DNA of 64,000 bases, from positions 167,740-231,739 of the forward strand of contig CALETE010000081.1 in the NCBI GenBank assembly GCA_937920085.1, in the 5' to 3' direction. The notes beneath the pieces are model-generated. The model saw only the letters and a program-made list of their open reading frames with translations, had not been told where the DNA came from and did not search any database. This document shows, piece after piece, positions 33,599 to 41,606 of the stretch (its first letter is position 1; each line of letters begins with the position of its first letter). The DNA comes from an uncultured Alphaproteobacteria bacterium. GTDB lineage: Bacteria > Pseudomonadota > Alphaproteobacteria > Caulobacterales > Caulobacteraceae. The translations under genes and the position numbers were made by a program.

Positions 33599-34534
33599 CT
33601 AAATGGCGCCGAAACACCAGGCCAGTATGGACTTCTGGGCGTGGATACGGTTCTCCGCCTCGTCCCAGATTAGGGATTGTGGACCGTCTATGACCTCGTC
33701 GGTCACCTCTTCCCCCCGGTGCGCCGGCAGACAGTGTAGGAAGACACCGTTGCTCTTGGCCAAGCCCATCAGCTCGCGATTAACCTGATAGGGCTCAAGG
33801 GCCGCCATGCGCTGGTCATAGTCCACGTCGCCCATGGAGACCCAGGTGTCGGCGATGACGCAATCAGCACCCTCAACCGCCTCACGCGGATCATGGGTCG
33901 TATGGACACGCCCCTGTTCACCGGCCGCCCGCGCCAGGTCCATCAGATCTGGAAAATAGAGGGCTGGTGCGGCGATGTTGAACTGGAAGCCCAGCTTGGG
34001 GGCCGCATGGATAAAGCTGGCGCAGACATTGTTGCCATCACCCACCCAGGCAAGTGTCTTGCCAGCGATGGGGCCTCGGTGTTCCTCAAAGGTCATGATG
34101 TCTGCAATGATCTGACAGGGGTGGCCCTTGTCAGACAGGCCATTGATCACTGGAACGGTCGACCCAAGGGCCAGACGTTCCACATCATCATGATGGTTGG
34201 CCCGCAGCATGATGGCGTCGACCATGCGCGAGAGCACCCGAGCCGTGTCCTCAATCGTTTCCCCGCGACCCAACTGCATGTCAGATGCGGTGGAAATGAT
34301 CACATCTCCGCCTAGCTGACGCATGGCAGCATCGAAGGAGAAGCGGGTCCGGGTGGAGTTCTTCTCAAAAATCATGGCCAGGGTGCGATCCTTGGCCGGG
34401 GCATCGGGGTCCACCCGCCCCTGGGTCCAGCCCTTGCGGGCCGCCTTGCGGGCGTGGGCATCATCTAAGATGGCGCGCAGGGTCGCCCCGTCGTGCCGCC
34501 AAAGATCGAGAAAATGTCTCACAGGTTGGGTCAT
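33599..34534 (-). CDS. argF: Ornithine carbamoyltransferase
   Basis: A 311-residue enzyme that makes citrulline from ornithine and carbamoyl phosphate in arginine synthesis. The carbamoyl-phosphate motif STRTRF is at residues 60-65, HPCQIIADIMTF follows, the ornithine loop is DTWVSMG, and the catalytic FLHCLPAHRGEEV is near the C-terminus. The length is typical. It is downstream of argD on the same strand (110-base gap with a hairpin) and ends in an intrinsic terminator. The argD-argF pairing close to gcrA is also the order I recall in Caulobacter. Confidence 0.97.
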   Translation of the reverse strand: MTQPVRHFLDLWRHDGATLRAILDDAHARKAARKGWTQGRVDPDAPAKDRTLAMIFEKNSTRTRFSFDAAMRQLGGDVIISTASDMQLGRGETIEDTARVLSRMVDAIMLRANHHDDVERLALGSTVPVINGLSDKGHPCQIIADIMTFEEHRGPIAGKTLAWVGDGNNVCASFIHAAPKLGFQFNIAAPALYFPDLMDLARAAGEQGRVHTTHDPREAVEGADCVIADTWVSMGDVDYDQRMAALEPYQVNRELMGLAKSNGVFLHCLPAHRGEEVTDEVIDGPQSLIWDEAENRIHAQKSILAWCFGAI

Positions 34535-34612
34535 TGAAACCCTCCATTCACCGCCTGCCGGGGGGATGCCGGATAGAGGCGGGATCGTTCATGTAGGCCA
34601 ATGGCCCTGGGC

Positions 34613-34632
34613 GTCCCGGCTTTCGCCGGGAC
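34613..34632. repeat. Perfect hairpin between argD and argF
   Basis: GTCCCGGC TTTC GCCGGGAC forms an 8-bp perfect stem with a 4-base loop. It lacks a U-run, so it is not a classical terminator. It could stabilise the argD message end, tune argF expression, or be a small intergenic repeat of a kind common in these genomes. Confidence 0.55.
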
Positions 34633-34644
34633 TTGAGCTGAGGG

Positions 34645-35862
34645 TCAAGCGACCTTGGCAGCGGCGCGGGCCGCCTCGCAGGCGCGCTCGATCCGGGCCA
34701 CGGCGTCTCGCGCCTCGTCCAGGGTCAGGGTCAGGGGCGGCAGAAGGCGGACGCAGTTGTCACCGCCACCGGCAATGAGCAGGTGCTGATCGCGGGCATG
34801 CTGCATGAACTCGCGATTAGGCGTGCCAAGCTTGAGACCGATCAGCATGCCGCGACCACGGACATCCTGAACCACATCAGGAAAGCGCTCTTGCAGGCCC
34901 GCAAACTGCTGGCGGAAATACCCAGAAACCTCGTTCACATGGGCGAGCAGTTCAGGTGAGTTCAGCTGCTCCATGGCCGCCAGCCCCACCGCCATGGCCA
35001 GAGGGTTGCCGCCATAGGTCGAGCCATGGGACCCAACCACCATACCAGATGCAGCTTCTGCCGTCGCGAGGCAGGCCCCCACAGGAAAGCCCCCGCCCAG
35101 GGCCTTGGCTACGGTCATGATATCTGGCGCAACGCCAGCCCATTCATAGGCAAAGAGCTTGCCGGTCCGGCCCAAGCCGCATTGGATTTCGTCGAGGATC
35201 AACAGGACGCCGGTTTCATCGCACAGCTGACGCAAGCCACGTAGGCAAACGTCTGGCAGGGCACGGGCTCCACCTTCACCCTGCACAGGTTCAATGATGA
35301 TTGCCGCGGTGGTCGGGCCAATCGCGGCCTTCAGCGCCTCATGGTCGCCATAGGGCAGTTGGATGAAGCCAGCCATTTTAGGGCCAAAGCCCTCAAGATA
35401 GGCCTCATTACCCGAAGCATTGACCGCAGCCAGGGTCCGTCCATGGAAGGACCCCTCAAAGCCGATGATGTCGATACGTTCAGGCCGGCCCTTAGACCAA
35501 TGATACTTGCGCGCCGTCTTTATGGCGCACTCAACGGCCTCGGCCCCAGAATTTCCGAAGAAGACCACATCGGCAAAGGTCGCGTCAGTGAGAACCTTGG
35601 CGAGTTTTTCCTGGCCGGGGATCGTGAAAATATTCGACACGTGCCAGAGCTTTTCAGCCTGATCCTTGACCGCTTGCACCAGTTTTGGATTGGCGTGACC
35701 CAGGGCGTTGACGGCAATACCGGCCATGCAGTCCAGGTATTCTTCGCCATCCACGGTGAAAAGGCGCGCGCCTTCACCGCGTTCGAACGCCAGCGGGGTG
35801 CGGCTGTACACCCCCATAATGTGGTCGCTGGGAACGGGCGCCGAAGCGGTCTTTTCAGTCAC
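34645..35862 (-). CDS. argD: Acetylornithine aminotransferase
   Basis: A 405-residue class III PLP aminotransferase that makes N-acetylornithine in arginine synthesis and may also act in lysine synthesis. Visible blocks are FFGNSGAEAVECAIKTAR, GSFHGRTLAAVNASGN, the cofactor Asp in LLILDEIQCGLGRTG and the PLP lysine in MTVAKALGGGFPVGA. It starts at GTG 35862, with GGAGGG 8 bases upstream. It precedes argF, and an ABC-2 permease gene lies upstream on the same strand with a 110-base gap. Confidence 0.95.
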   Translation of the reverse strand: MTEKTASAPVPSDHIMGVYSRTPLAFERGEGARLFTVDGEEYLDCMAGIAVNALGHANPKLVQAVKDQAEKLWHVSNIFTIPGQEKLAKVLTDATFADVVFFGNSGAEAVECAIKTARKYHWSKGRPERIDIIGFEGSFHGRTLAAVNASGNEAYLEGFGPKMAGFIQLPYGDHEALKAAIGPTTAAIIIEPVQGEGGARALPDVCLRGLRQLCDETGVLLILDEIQCGLGRTGKLFAYEWAGVAPDIMTVAKALGGGFPVGACLATAEAASGMVVGSHGSTYGGNPLAMAVGLAAMEQLNSPELLAHVNEVSGYFRQQFAGLQERFPDVVQDVRGRGMLIGLKLGTPNREFMQHARDQHLLIAGGGDNCVRLLPPLTLTLDEARDAVARIERACEAARAAAKVA

Positions 35863-35972
35863 GGGGGTAACCCTCCGAAATCAATCGTCCCCGCCGCAGG
35901 GCGACGGGGACTGGAAGGCTTGGCGTTTTCGTCTCAAGCAACCCGGCTGTCAACACAGACCAGGGCCTGTCA

Positions 35973-36794
35973 TCAAGACTTTATCTTGTAGCCAGTCTCG
36001 AACATCCAAAGGCAGATGCTTGTAAAGGCAACAATCAATCCTGCAGTCATGGCAGCGCCGACCCAGAGAGAGCCCTCAGCATGGCCGATGAACCCATAGC
36101 GGAAGCCATCGATCAGATAGAAAAATGGATTGAAGTGACTGGCAGAACGGAAGGGCTCCGGCAGGCGCTCAACCAGGTAGAAGGTTCCAGATAGAAAGGT
36201 CATGGGCATGACAATGAAATTGGTGACCACAGCCATATTGTCGAATTTCTCGCTCCAGAGGCCGGCCATAATGCCCAGTTCCCCAAGGATAATCGCCGCA
36301 CCAAAGCCGAAATAGAGCACAGCCCAGGGATGGCTGATCGGTAGGTGGGTAAAGGGTGCAACGGCCAGCCAGGTCACAGAACCCACCAGAATCCCGCGGG
36401 TCGCGGCCCCAAGGGCGAAGGCTGCCACATGCTCGGGAGGGGTAAGGGGTGGGGTCAGGAAGTCGCCAATCAGGCCGTTCATCTTAGCCTGAAGCAGGCT
36501 GGAGGACGAATTGGCAAAGGCATTGTTCAAAATAGACATCATGATCAGGCCGGGCGTGACAAAGGTCCCGAAAGCGACCCCATGGACTGGAGGTCTTGCG
36601 CCCTGGGCCGCGACCACAAAGACCATCATATAGAGGAGGGAGGTGACCACTGGCGCGGCCAGGGTCTGCATACCCACCTTCCAAAAGCGCATGATCTCCC
36701 GACGATAAAGCGTCCGGAAGCCAGCCCAATTGACCCCGTGATAGTCCCGAGGTTGCGGCGGAATAACAGCGGCTGCGGGGGTGATGTCAGTCAT
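35973..36794 (-). CDS. ABC-2 type transporter permease
   Basis: A 273-residue inner-membrane protein with about six helices, such as VVTSLLYMMVFVVAA, WAVLYFGFGAAIILGELGIM and MTAGLIVAFTSICLWMF. FNPFFYLIDGFRYGFIG is the ABC-2 signature near the end. The ATG at 36794 (MTDITPAAAVIPP) is chosen; the 101-residue in-frame extension upstream is non-coding in character and covers the gcrA promoter. No ATPase gene is adjacent, so its partner must lie elsewhere. Relatives act in polysaccharide or drug export. Confidence 0.88.
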   Translation of the reverse strand: MTDITPAAAVIPPQPRDYHGVNWAGFRTLYRREIMRFWKVGMQTLAAPVVTSLLYMMVFVVAAQGARPPVHGVAFGTFVTPGLIMMSILNNAFANSSSSLLQAKMNGLIGDFLTPPLTPPEHVAAFALGAATRGILVGSVTWLAVAPFTHLPISHPWAVLYFGFGAAIILGELGIMAGLWSEKFDNMAVVTNFIVMPMTFLSGTFYLVERLPEPFRSASHFNPFFYLIDGFRYGFIGHAEGSLWVGAAMTAGLIVAFTSICLWMFETGYKIKS

Positions 36795-36843
36795 AGCCTT
36801 GATTTGCCTCCCAAAGGCCCGATGCGCAAGGCCCGCCTGCGAC

Positions 36844-36909
36844 GAATCAACATCTAGTTTCTGTGGATGGACCGAAAGGCGCCTATTGTGGTGATTAACG
36901 AAAGGTATA
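36844..36909 (+). promoter_or_regulatory. gcrA control region with cell-cycle sites
   Basis: Within 70 bases there is a CcrM methylation site GAATC (36844-36848), a DnaA-box-like TGTGGATGG (36862-36870, 7 of 9 matches to TGTGGATAA) and a CtrA-like TTAA-N7-TATA (36895-36909, 7 of 8 matches). In Caulobacter gcrA is known to be activated by DnaA and repressed by CtrA, so the combination is meaningful, although each site alone is weak. Confidence 0.45.
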
Positions 36910-37016
36910 CGGTATCTAGTAGTTACGGGGGTCGGAGTTGGGAACGGCCACCAGATATTGATCCGGGATGCACGCTGGGGCGTCGCTCGGACCGTGAACA
37001 CGCGGTGGAGAAAACC

Positions 37017-37523
37017 ATGGGCTGGACAGACGAACGCGTCGAATTGCTGAAGAAGCTCTGGCAGGACGGTTTGTCCGCCAGTCAGATTGCCAAACAACTA
37101 GGCGGGGTCACCCGCAATGCCGTGATCGGTAAGGTTCACCGCCTGGGCCTGTCAGGACGTGCTGCGCCCTCCAAGCCCGCCCGTCCAGTGTTCAAAGCCC
37201 CTCGGCCAGCGCGCCCCGTGGCACAGCCCGTGGCCCCGCGCCGGGTCGTTGAGCCTGCGGCCATGACCCTGTCGCAGCCTCAGCCCGCGCCAGTGCGGTA
37301 TGTGGATGAGGCGCCCGGCTCGGCCACTGTGCTGACCCTGGGGGCCCATATGTGCAAGTGGCCGATCGGCGATCCGTCAAGCGATGGCTTCACCTTCTGC
37401 GGTCGCCGTCAAAGCGACGGCCCTTATTGCGTTGAGCATGCGCGAGTCGCCTATCAGCCGGCTCAGTCGAAGAAGAAGTCAGGCCCCAATGAACTGGCCC
37501 GATCCCTGAGGCGCTACATCTAA
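37017..37523 (+). CDS. gcrA: Cell-cycle regulator GcrA
   Basis: A 168-residue transcription regulator that, in Caulobacter, binds sigma-70 RNA polymerase and acts at promoters with CcrM-methylated GANTC sites. The N-terminal DNA-binding helix block is MGWTDERVELLKKLW with LSASQIAKQLGG and TRNAVIGKVHRLGLSGRA. A Pro/Ala-rich linker follows. The C-terminal domain has MCKWPIGDPSSDGFTFCG and PYCVEHARVAYQP, with cysteines and histidine that are conserved in the family. The ATG at 37017 follows a GGAG; the longer in-frame ORF is not coding. It is monocistronic, followed by a hairpin terminator. Confidence 0.96.
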   Translation: MGWTDERVELLKKLWQDGLSASQIAKQLGGVTRNAVIGKVHRLGLSGRAAPSKPARPVFKAPRPARPVAQPVAPRRVVEPAAMTLSQPQPAPVRYVDEAPGSATVLTLGAHMCKWPIGDPSSDGFTFCGRRQSDGPYCVEHARVAYQPAQSKKKSGPNELARSLRRYI

Positions 37524-37538
37524 ATCCGTTGGGGATGG

Positions 37539-37584
37539 GGTAGCGGGGGTTTGGGTTTCGCCCAGCGCCCGCTACCTTTCTCTT
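37539..37584 (+). terminator. Hairpin between gcrA and xseA
   Basis: GGTAGCGGG (37539) pairs perfectly with CCCGCTACC (37568), with an inner TGGG/CCCA hairpin, and is followed by TTTCTCTT. It looks like the gcrA terminator, yet the xseA ATG comes directly after it. Confidence 0.7.
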
Positions 37585-39024
37585 ATGACCGACCTTCCCA
37601 GTGAGTCTGACTCTAACGCCAAGGCCTATTCCGTCTCGGAACTCGCCTTTGCTTTGAAGCGGACGCTTGAAGAGTCCTACGGCTTTGTCCGGTTACGCGG
37701 CGAGCTGTCCAAGGTGACCTTCCATGGCAATGGCCATGTCTATCTGACACTCAAGGACGAGCGGGCCTCCATTGATGGCGTCGTATGGAAGGGCTCCGTG
37801 CGGGCCCTGTCTGTCCGGCCCGAGCAGGGCCTGGAAGTCATTGTCACCGGCAAGATCACCACCTTCCCGGCTGGATCTCGGTATCAGATTGTCATTGAGA
37901 CCATGGAGGCCGCCGGCGTCGGTGCCCTGCTGGCCCAATTGGAGCGACTTAAGGGTCGACTGCAGGCCGAGGGCCTTTTTGACAGTGCGCGCAAACAGGC
38001 CTTGCCAGCCATGCCCGCTGTGGTCGGCGTTGTTACGAGCCCCACAGGTGCCGTGATCCGCGATATCCTTCATCGCATCCGCGACCGATGGCCCTGTCAT
38101 GTGATTGTTTGGCCCGTTGTGGTCCAAGGCGACGCCGCCGCAGCCCAGGTTTGCGCCGCCATAGAGGGCTTCAATGCACTAAGGCCCGGCGGCCCCGTGC
38201 CCCGCCCTGACGTCTTGATCGTCGCCCGGGGGGGCGGATCGGTTGAGGATCTTTGGGCGTTCAATGACGAGGCGCTCGCAAGGTGCGTCGCGGCCTCAGA
38301 CATTCCGCTGATCTCTGCGGTGGGACACGAGACCGACACCACCCTGATCGACTTCGTGGCGGATCGGCGGGCCCCAACCCCTACGGCTGCGGCAGAAATG
38401 GCGACACCGGTTTTAGCCGAGCTAAGGGCTGGGATTTCAGATCTTACCGGGCGGCTCCACAGGGCGGGAGGCCGCCTGGTTGAGGATCGCCGCGGCCGCA
38501 TCGAAACCCTAAGCCGCAGTCTGGCGCGGGTGCCCGACCTTTTGGAACTGGCCGAACAAAGGTTCACCCTGGCCAAGAGCCGACTTGGCGCGGCCCTGGA
38601 GCGCAATGTTGCGGTTCACAAGACGAACTTGGTCCGGGTGGGAGCAAGGTTGAACCCAGCCCTGCTCCAGCGCCCCCAGACCGTGCATCAAGATAGGCTG
38701 ATCCGTCTGAGCGTCCGACTACAGCCGGCCATGACGAGGGCCGTTGATCGCGCTCAAGAAAGGCTTCTCAGCCTTTCCAAGCTCTACGCGTCGGTTGATC
38801 CCAGCGCGCCTCTGAAGCGCGGCTTCGCCCGGGTGCATCGCCTGGACGGCGGATTGGTGCGGGAGGGCGCAAGTCTGGCTCAGGGGGAAGCTGTACGCCT
38901 AGTGTTTGCTGACACAGACCGACAGGCCGTGATCGATGGAACCACGGATGCCCCGGCAGGAAAACCTGCTGCGCGAACCTCAAAGTCAAGCCACAGGCCG
39001 CCAGACCAGGGTGATCTGTTCTGA
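37585..39024 (+). CDS. xseA: Exodeoxyribonuclease VII large subunit
   Basis: A 479-residue nuclease subunit that degrades single-stranded DNA in repair. The N-terminal OB-fold is YSVSELAFALKRTLEESYGF and VRLRGELSKVTFHGNGHVYL. The catalytic domain has GVVTSPTGAVIRDILHRI, DVLIVARGGGSVEDLWAFND and SAVGHETDTTLIDFVADRRA. A long coiled-coil follows, then the C-terminal LKRGFARV. No Shine-Dalgarno is seen before ATG 37585 because a terminator-like hairpin occupies that place. The small DUF2093 gene follows by 27 bases. The small subunit xseB is not in the window. Confidence 0.96.
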   Translation: MTDLPSESDSNAKAYSVSELAFALKRTLEESYGFVRLRGELSKVTFHGNGHVYLTLKDERASIDGVVWKGSVRALSVRPEQGLEVIVTGKITTFPAGSRYQIVIETMEAAGVGALLAQLERLKGRLQAEGLFDSARKQALPAMPAVVGVVTSPTGAVIRDILHRIRDRWPCHVIVWPVVVQGDAAAAQVCAAIEGFNALRPGGPVPRPDVLIVARGGGSVEDLWAFNDEALARCVAASDIPLISAVGHETDTTLIDFVADRRAPTPTAAAEMATPVLAELRAGISDLTGRLHRAGGRLVEDRRGRIETLSRSLARVPDLLELAEQRFTLAKSRLGAALERNVAVHKTNLVRVGARLNPALLQRPQTVHQDRLIRLSVRLQPAMTRAVDRAQERLLSLSKLYASVDPSAPLKRGFARVHRLDGGLVREGASLAQGEAVRLVFADTDRQAVIDGTTDAPAGKPAARTSKSSHRPPDQGDLF

Positions 39025-39051
39025 TCTGAAGACTTGAGATAATATGTTCAG

Positions 39052-39273
39052 ATGAACGCTATTGATCGTGATCTCTCGAACCCGGCCGATATCGCCAGCC
39101 TGCACTATGGCGACGGTGAATTTGTTGTCTTGAAGAACGGCAAGTATGTGATTTGCGCCGTCTCAGGGGTGAAGATTCCCCTGGAAGCCCTGAGGTACTG
39201 GAGCGCGCCCCTGCAGGAAGCCTATGCCGGCCCGGCAGAGTCCCTGACCCGCTGGCGCGAGAAAAACCCCTGA
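39052..39273 (+). CDS. DUF2093 family protein
   Basis: A 73-residue protein matching DUF2093, a short alphaproteobacterial family that is usually next to xseA. The motif LHYGDGEFVVLKNGKYVICA and the closing PLEALRYWSAPLQEAYAG are characteristic. The gene lies 27 bases after xseA, and its stop overlaps the likely start of the LytM-like gene. No function is known. Confidence 0.88.
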   Translation: MNAIDRDLSNPADIASLHYGDGEFVVLKNGKYVICAVSGVKIPLEALRYWSAPLQEAYAGPAESLTRWREKNP

Positions 39274-40103
39274 TCGCCACCCGCCGTCAGGCCCTCCTTG
39301 GCCTAGGGGCGCTTAGCCTAGCGGGCGCTGCGCGCGCGGCCATTCCATTAGACTTAACGGGCCGATCGCAGCAGGGCGGTGCCTTGATTGGCCACACACG
39401 CCCCAGGGCTCGGATTTTCGTCGACGAAATCTTTCAGGGCCAAGCCTCGGCCAGGGGCTATTTTGTCATTGGATTTGATCGAGATGCGCCGCCGATTGCG
39501 GTGATCCGGGCCGTGACCGAGCAGGGCGAGGCCCAGCATGTGTCTCACATTGCGCCAGGCGAATTTGACCTTCAGAAGATAGATGGCCTCGCTGAAGATC
39601 AGGTCAATCCCCAGGGCGAGGCCTTGCTGGCGCAGATTGCCGCCGAGGTGGAGCGCAAGGCCCAGGGGTTCTCCAGCCGCGCCGATCGCGATGATTTTCG
39701 CCATGGATTTATCCTGCCCCTTAAGACCTTTCGGCTATCTGGGCATTTCGGCGGCCAGCGAATTTTGAACGGCGTACCCAAGCGCCCCCACTTTGGCGAC
39801 GACCTTGCTGCGCCGATCGGAACCCTGATCCGAGCGCCAGCAGCGGGCTTGGTCGCCTTTGCTGAAACAGGCCTACACTTCGAAGGTGGACTGACCCTGC
39901 TAGATCACGGCCAGGGCTTGATCACGGCCTATCTGCATCAGTCCAAGGTGCTCGTCAAAAAGGACCAGCTTGTGGCGCAGGGTCAGGTTATTGGCGCTGT
40001 GGGCATGGAGGGGCGCGCCACAGGGCCGCATCTTTGCTGGCGCATGAAATGGCGAGATCGCAACCTCGATCCCATGCTGTTGGTCGGCGTAAAGGCTGCC
40101 TAA
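39270..40103 (+). CDS. Exported LytM/M23-like protein with altered metal site
   Basis: A protein of about 277 residues with a Tat-like signal (TRRQALLGLGALSLAG, cleavage near ARA). The peptidase-M23 core has SGHFGGQRILNG, HFGDDLAAPIGTLIRAPAAG, VAFAETGLHFEGGLTLLDHG and, near the end, TGPHLCWRMKW. Active M23 enzymes have HLHW at that place; here the second ligand is Cys, so it may be an inactive LytM factor that regulates amidases. No ATG or GTG fits the signal peptide. The best start is CTG 39270, overlapping the previous stop as CTGA; the only other option, TTG 39153, would embed the signal. Start confidence is low. Confidence 0.78.
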   Translation: MIATRRQALLGLGALSLAGAARAAIPLDLTGRSQQGGALIGHTRPRARIFVDEIFQGQASARGYFVIGFDRDAPPIAVIRAVTEQGEAQHVSHIAPGEFDLQKIDGLAEDQVNPQGEALLAQIAAEVERKAQGFSSRADRDDFRHGFILPLKTFRLSGHFGGQRILNGVPKRPHFGDDLAAPIGTLIRAPAAGLVAFAETGLHFEGGLTLLDHGQGLITAYLHQSKVLVKKDQLVAQGQVIGAVGMEGRATGPHLCWRMKWRDRNLDPMLLVGVKAA

Positions 40104-41017
40104 CCCTTCAGCTTTTTATAGATCTCATTTGGCCAGCGTTTATGGACCCAGAACCATTCGGCTGGCCTTGCCCGCACACAGTCCTCGATGAAGGCATTCA
40201 CTCTGCCAACACCCGCGGCGATGTCAGCGTTGCGATCTCCGGTGTTTTGCAAATGAATGGGGTCATGGACCACCACCTTGAACCGCGCCTTGTGGGTTCT
40301 TTGGACCGACATGGGCTGAAGGGGAATGTCATAGCGCAGGGCAAAGCTACTGGGCCCTGGGGCCGTGTAGCAGGTTATGCCAAATAGGGGGGCGGCGACC
40401 CCGCCATTGAATTTCTGATCATTCATGAGGGCCGCGCACTCGCCCCGGCCTAGAGCACGGATCAATTCCCGTGCGCTTTCACCGCCCTTGGGGGCAAAGA
40501 GTCTGACGCCATATCGAAAACGGCTACGGCGGAAACTCGCATCCACATAGGGGTTATTCATGGCGCGATAGGTGATGTGGCAATTGATACCGGCGTGAAC
40601 TATGGCCGCAGGCATGATTTCCATGGAGGAAAAGTGTCCGGAAATGAACACGACCGCTTGGCCGCCTTGGGCGATTTCAGCAAGCCGGGCACTGTTCACC
40701 ACCTCAACCCGGCTGGAATCAGCAATGATCTTGTCGAGGATCGGGAATTCCAGCGCCACCCGACCGGTTTCGGCCCAACTCTCTAAAGCAAGATGCTGAA
40801 TCTCGGCCTCTGAGGCCTCTGGAAAGGCAATCCTCAGATTGGTCAACACCACTTGGTGGGTGCTGGTCATCGGGCCTAAGCCTTTGAAAAGCCACGCTCC
40901 AAAGTCCGATACCCCGTCGACGGGAAACAGGCGTGCCAAACCCGTGACCCCATCATAGGCCAAGGCCTCGATCCGCCAGAGGATATGCTGCGCAAGGGAA
41001 GGTTTGACCGGGGTCAT
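40100..41017 (-). CDS. Lipid A-type acyltransferase (LpxL/HtrB family)
   Basis: A 305-residue inner-membrane-associated acyltransferase that likely adds a secondary acyl chain to lipid A. The active-site pattern GHFSSMEI (H-x4-E) replaces the common GHFGNWE. ALMNDQKFNGGVAAPLFG, TAPGPSSFALRY, and the closing WFWVHKRWPNEIYKKL are family features. Its stop overlaps the LytM-like gene stop by 4 bases. The specific acyl chain and acceptor cannot be read. Confidence 0.88.
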   Translation of the reverse strand: MTPVKPSLAQHILWRIEALAYDGVTGLARLFPVDGVSDFGAWLFKGLGPMTSTHQVVLTNLRIAFPEASEAEIQHLALESWAETGRVALEFPILDKIIADSSRVEVVNSARLAEIAQGGQAVVFISGHFSSMEIMPAAIVHAGINCHITYRAMNNPYVDASFRRSRFRYGVRLFAPKGGESARELIRALGRGECAALMNDQKFNGGVAAPLFGITCYTAPGPSSFALRYDIPLQPMSVQRTHKARFKVVVHDPIHLQNTGDRNADIAAGVGRVNAFIEDCVRARPAEWFWVHKRWPNEIYKKLKG

Positions 41018-41148
41018 GGCCCATACCTAACCGGCCTAGGCCCTGTCGCGCAACGCGAACTCGGCTCGCTTGGCGCGCGACTTGCCATTGTTAGGGCAGC
41101 CCGTCTCAGTTTGGGACAGGCGTTGCAACCAAACCAGAGGGGGCGGTC

Positions 41149-41541
41149 ATGGACTCCACCGGCAGCAATATTGATCTCCACCTGGGCAAACGCCTGCGTC
41201 GCCGCCGTCGACTTTTGGGGCTCACCCAGCAACAACTGGCCTGCGCCTGTGGTGTCCGCTTCCAGCAAATTCAGAAATATGAGTGCGGTGCCAATCGGAT
41301 TTCCGCGGCCCGGCTCTGGCAGCTGTCTGAGGCCCTGGAGGTTCCGGTCGGCTATTTCTATGACGGCCTGTCAGAGGCTGCTAGCCGCGAGAACAATGGT
41401 GAGACCGAAGGCAATGGCGAAATGTTCGCCCGCAAGGAAACCCTCGACCTTATCCGTGCCTATTATCAGTTGGGAGAACGTCCCCGCCGCCGGCTGCTAG
41501 ATCTGGCCAAGTCGCTGAACGGTGATCACGAGGCCGCTTGA
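41149..41541 (+). CDS. XRE-family transcriptional regulator
   Basis: A 130-residue regulator with an N-terminal Cro/C1-type helix-turn-helix: LGKRLRRRRRLLGLTQQQLA, CGVRFQQIQKYECGANRISA and LWQLSEALEVPVGYFYDG. The C-terminal part (RKETLDLIRAYYQL) is helical and may serve for dimerisation. This is a very common alphaproteobacterial family type, found in several copies per genome. It has no clear partner here; hisN follows 65 bases downstream on the same strand. Confidence 0.9.
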   Translation: MDSTGSNIDLHLGKRLRRRRRLLGLTQQQLACACGVRFQQIQKYECGANRISAARLWQLSEALEVPVGYFYDGLSEAASRENNGETEGNGEMFARKETLDLIRAYYQLGERPRRRLLDLAKSLNGDHEAA

Positions 41542-41606
41542 GGTCTTAAGGCATCCTCGAATAAGCGGGGGTTTCACATCTGAGCTGCGACGGGTTAGAG
41601 CAAGCC

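Noticed and set aside
36795..37097. N-terminal extension of the ABC-2 permease
   Set aside because: It would span the gcrA promoter and the gcrA start and shows no conserved protein features; the ATG at 36794 is preferred.
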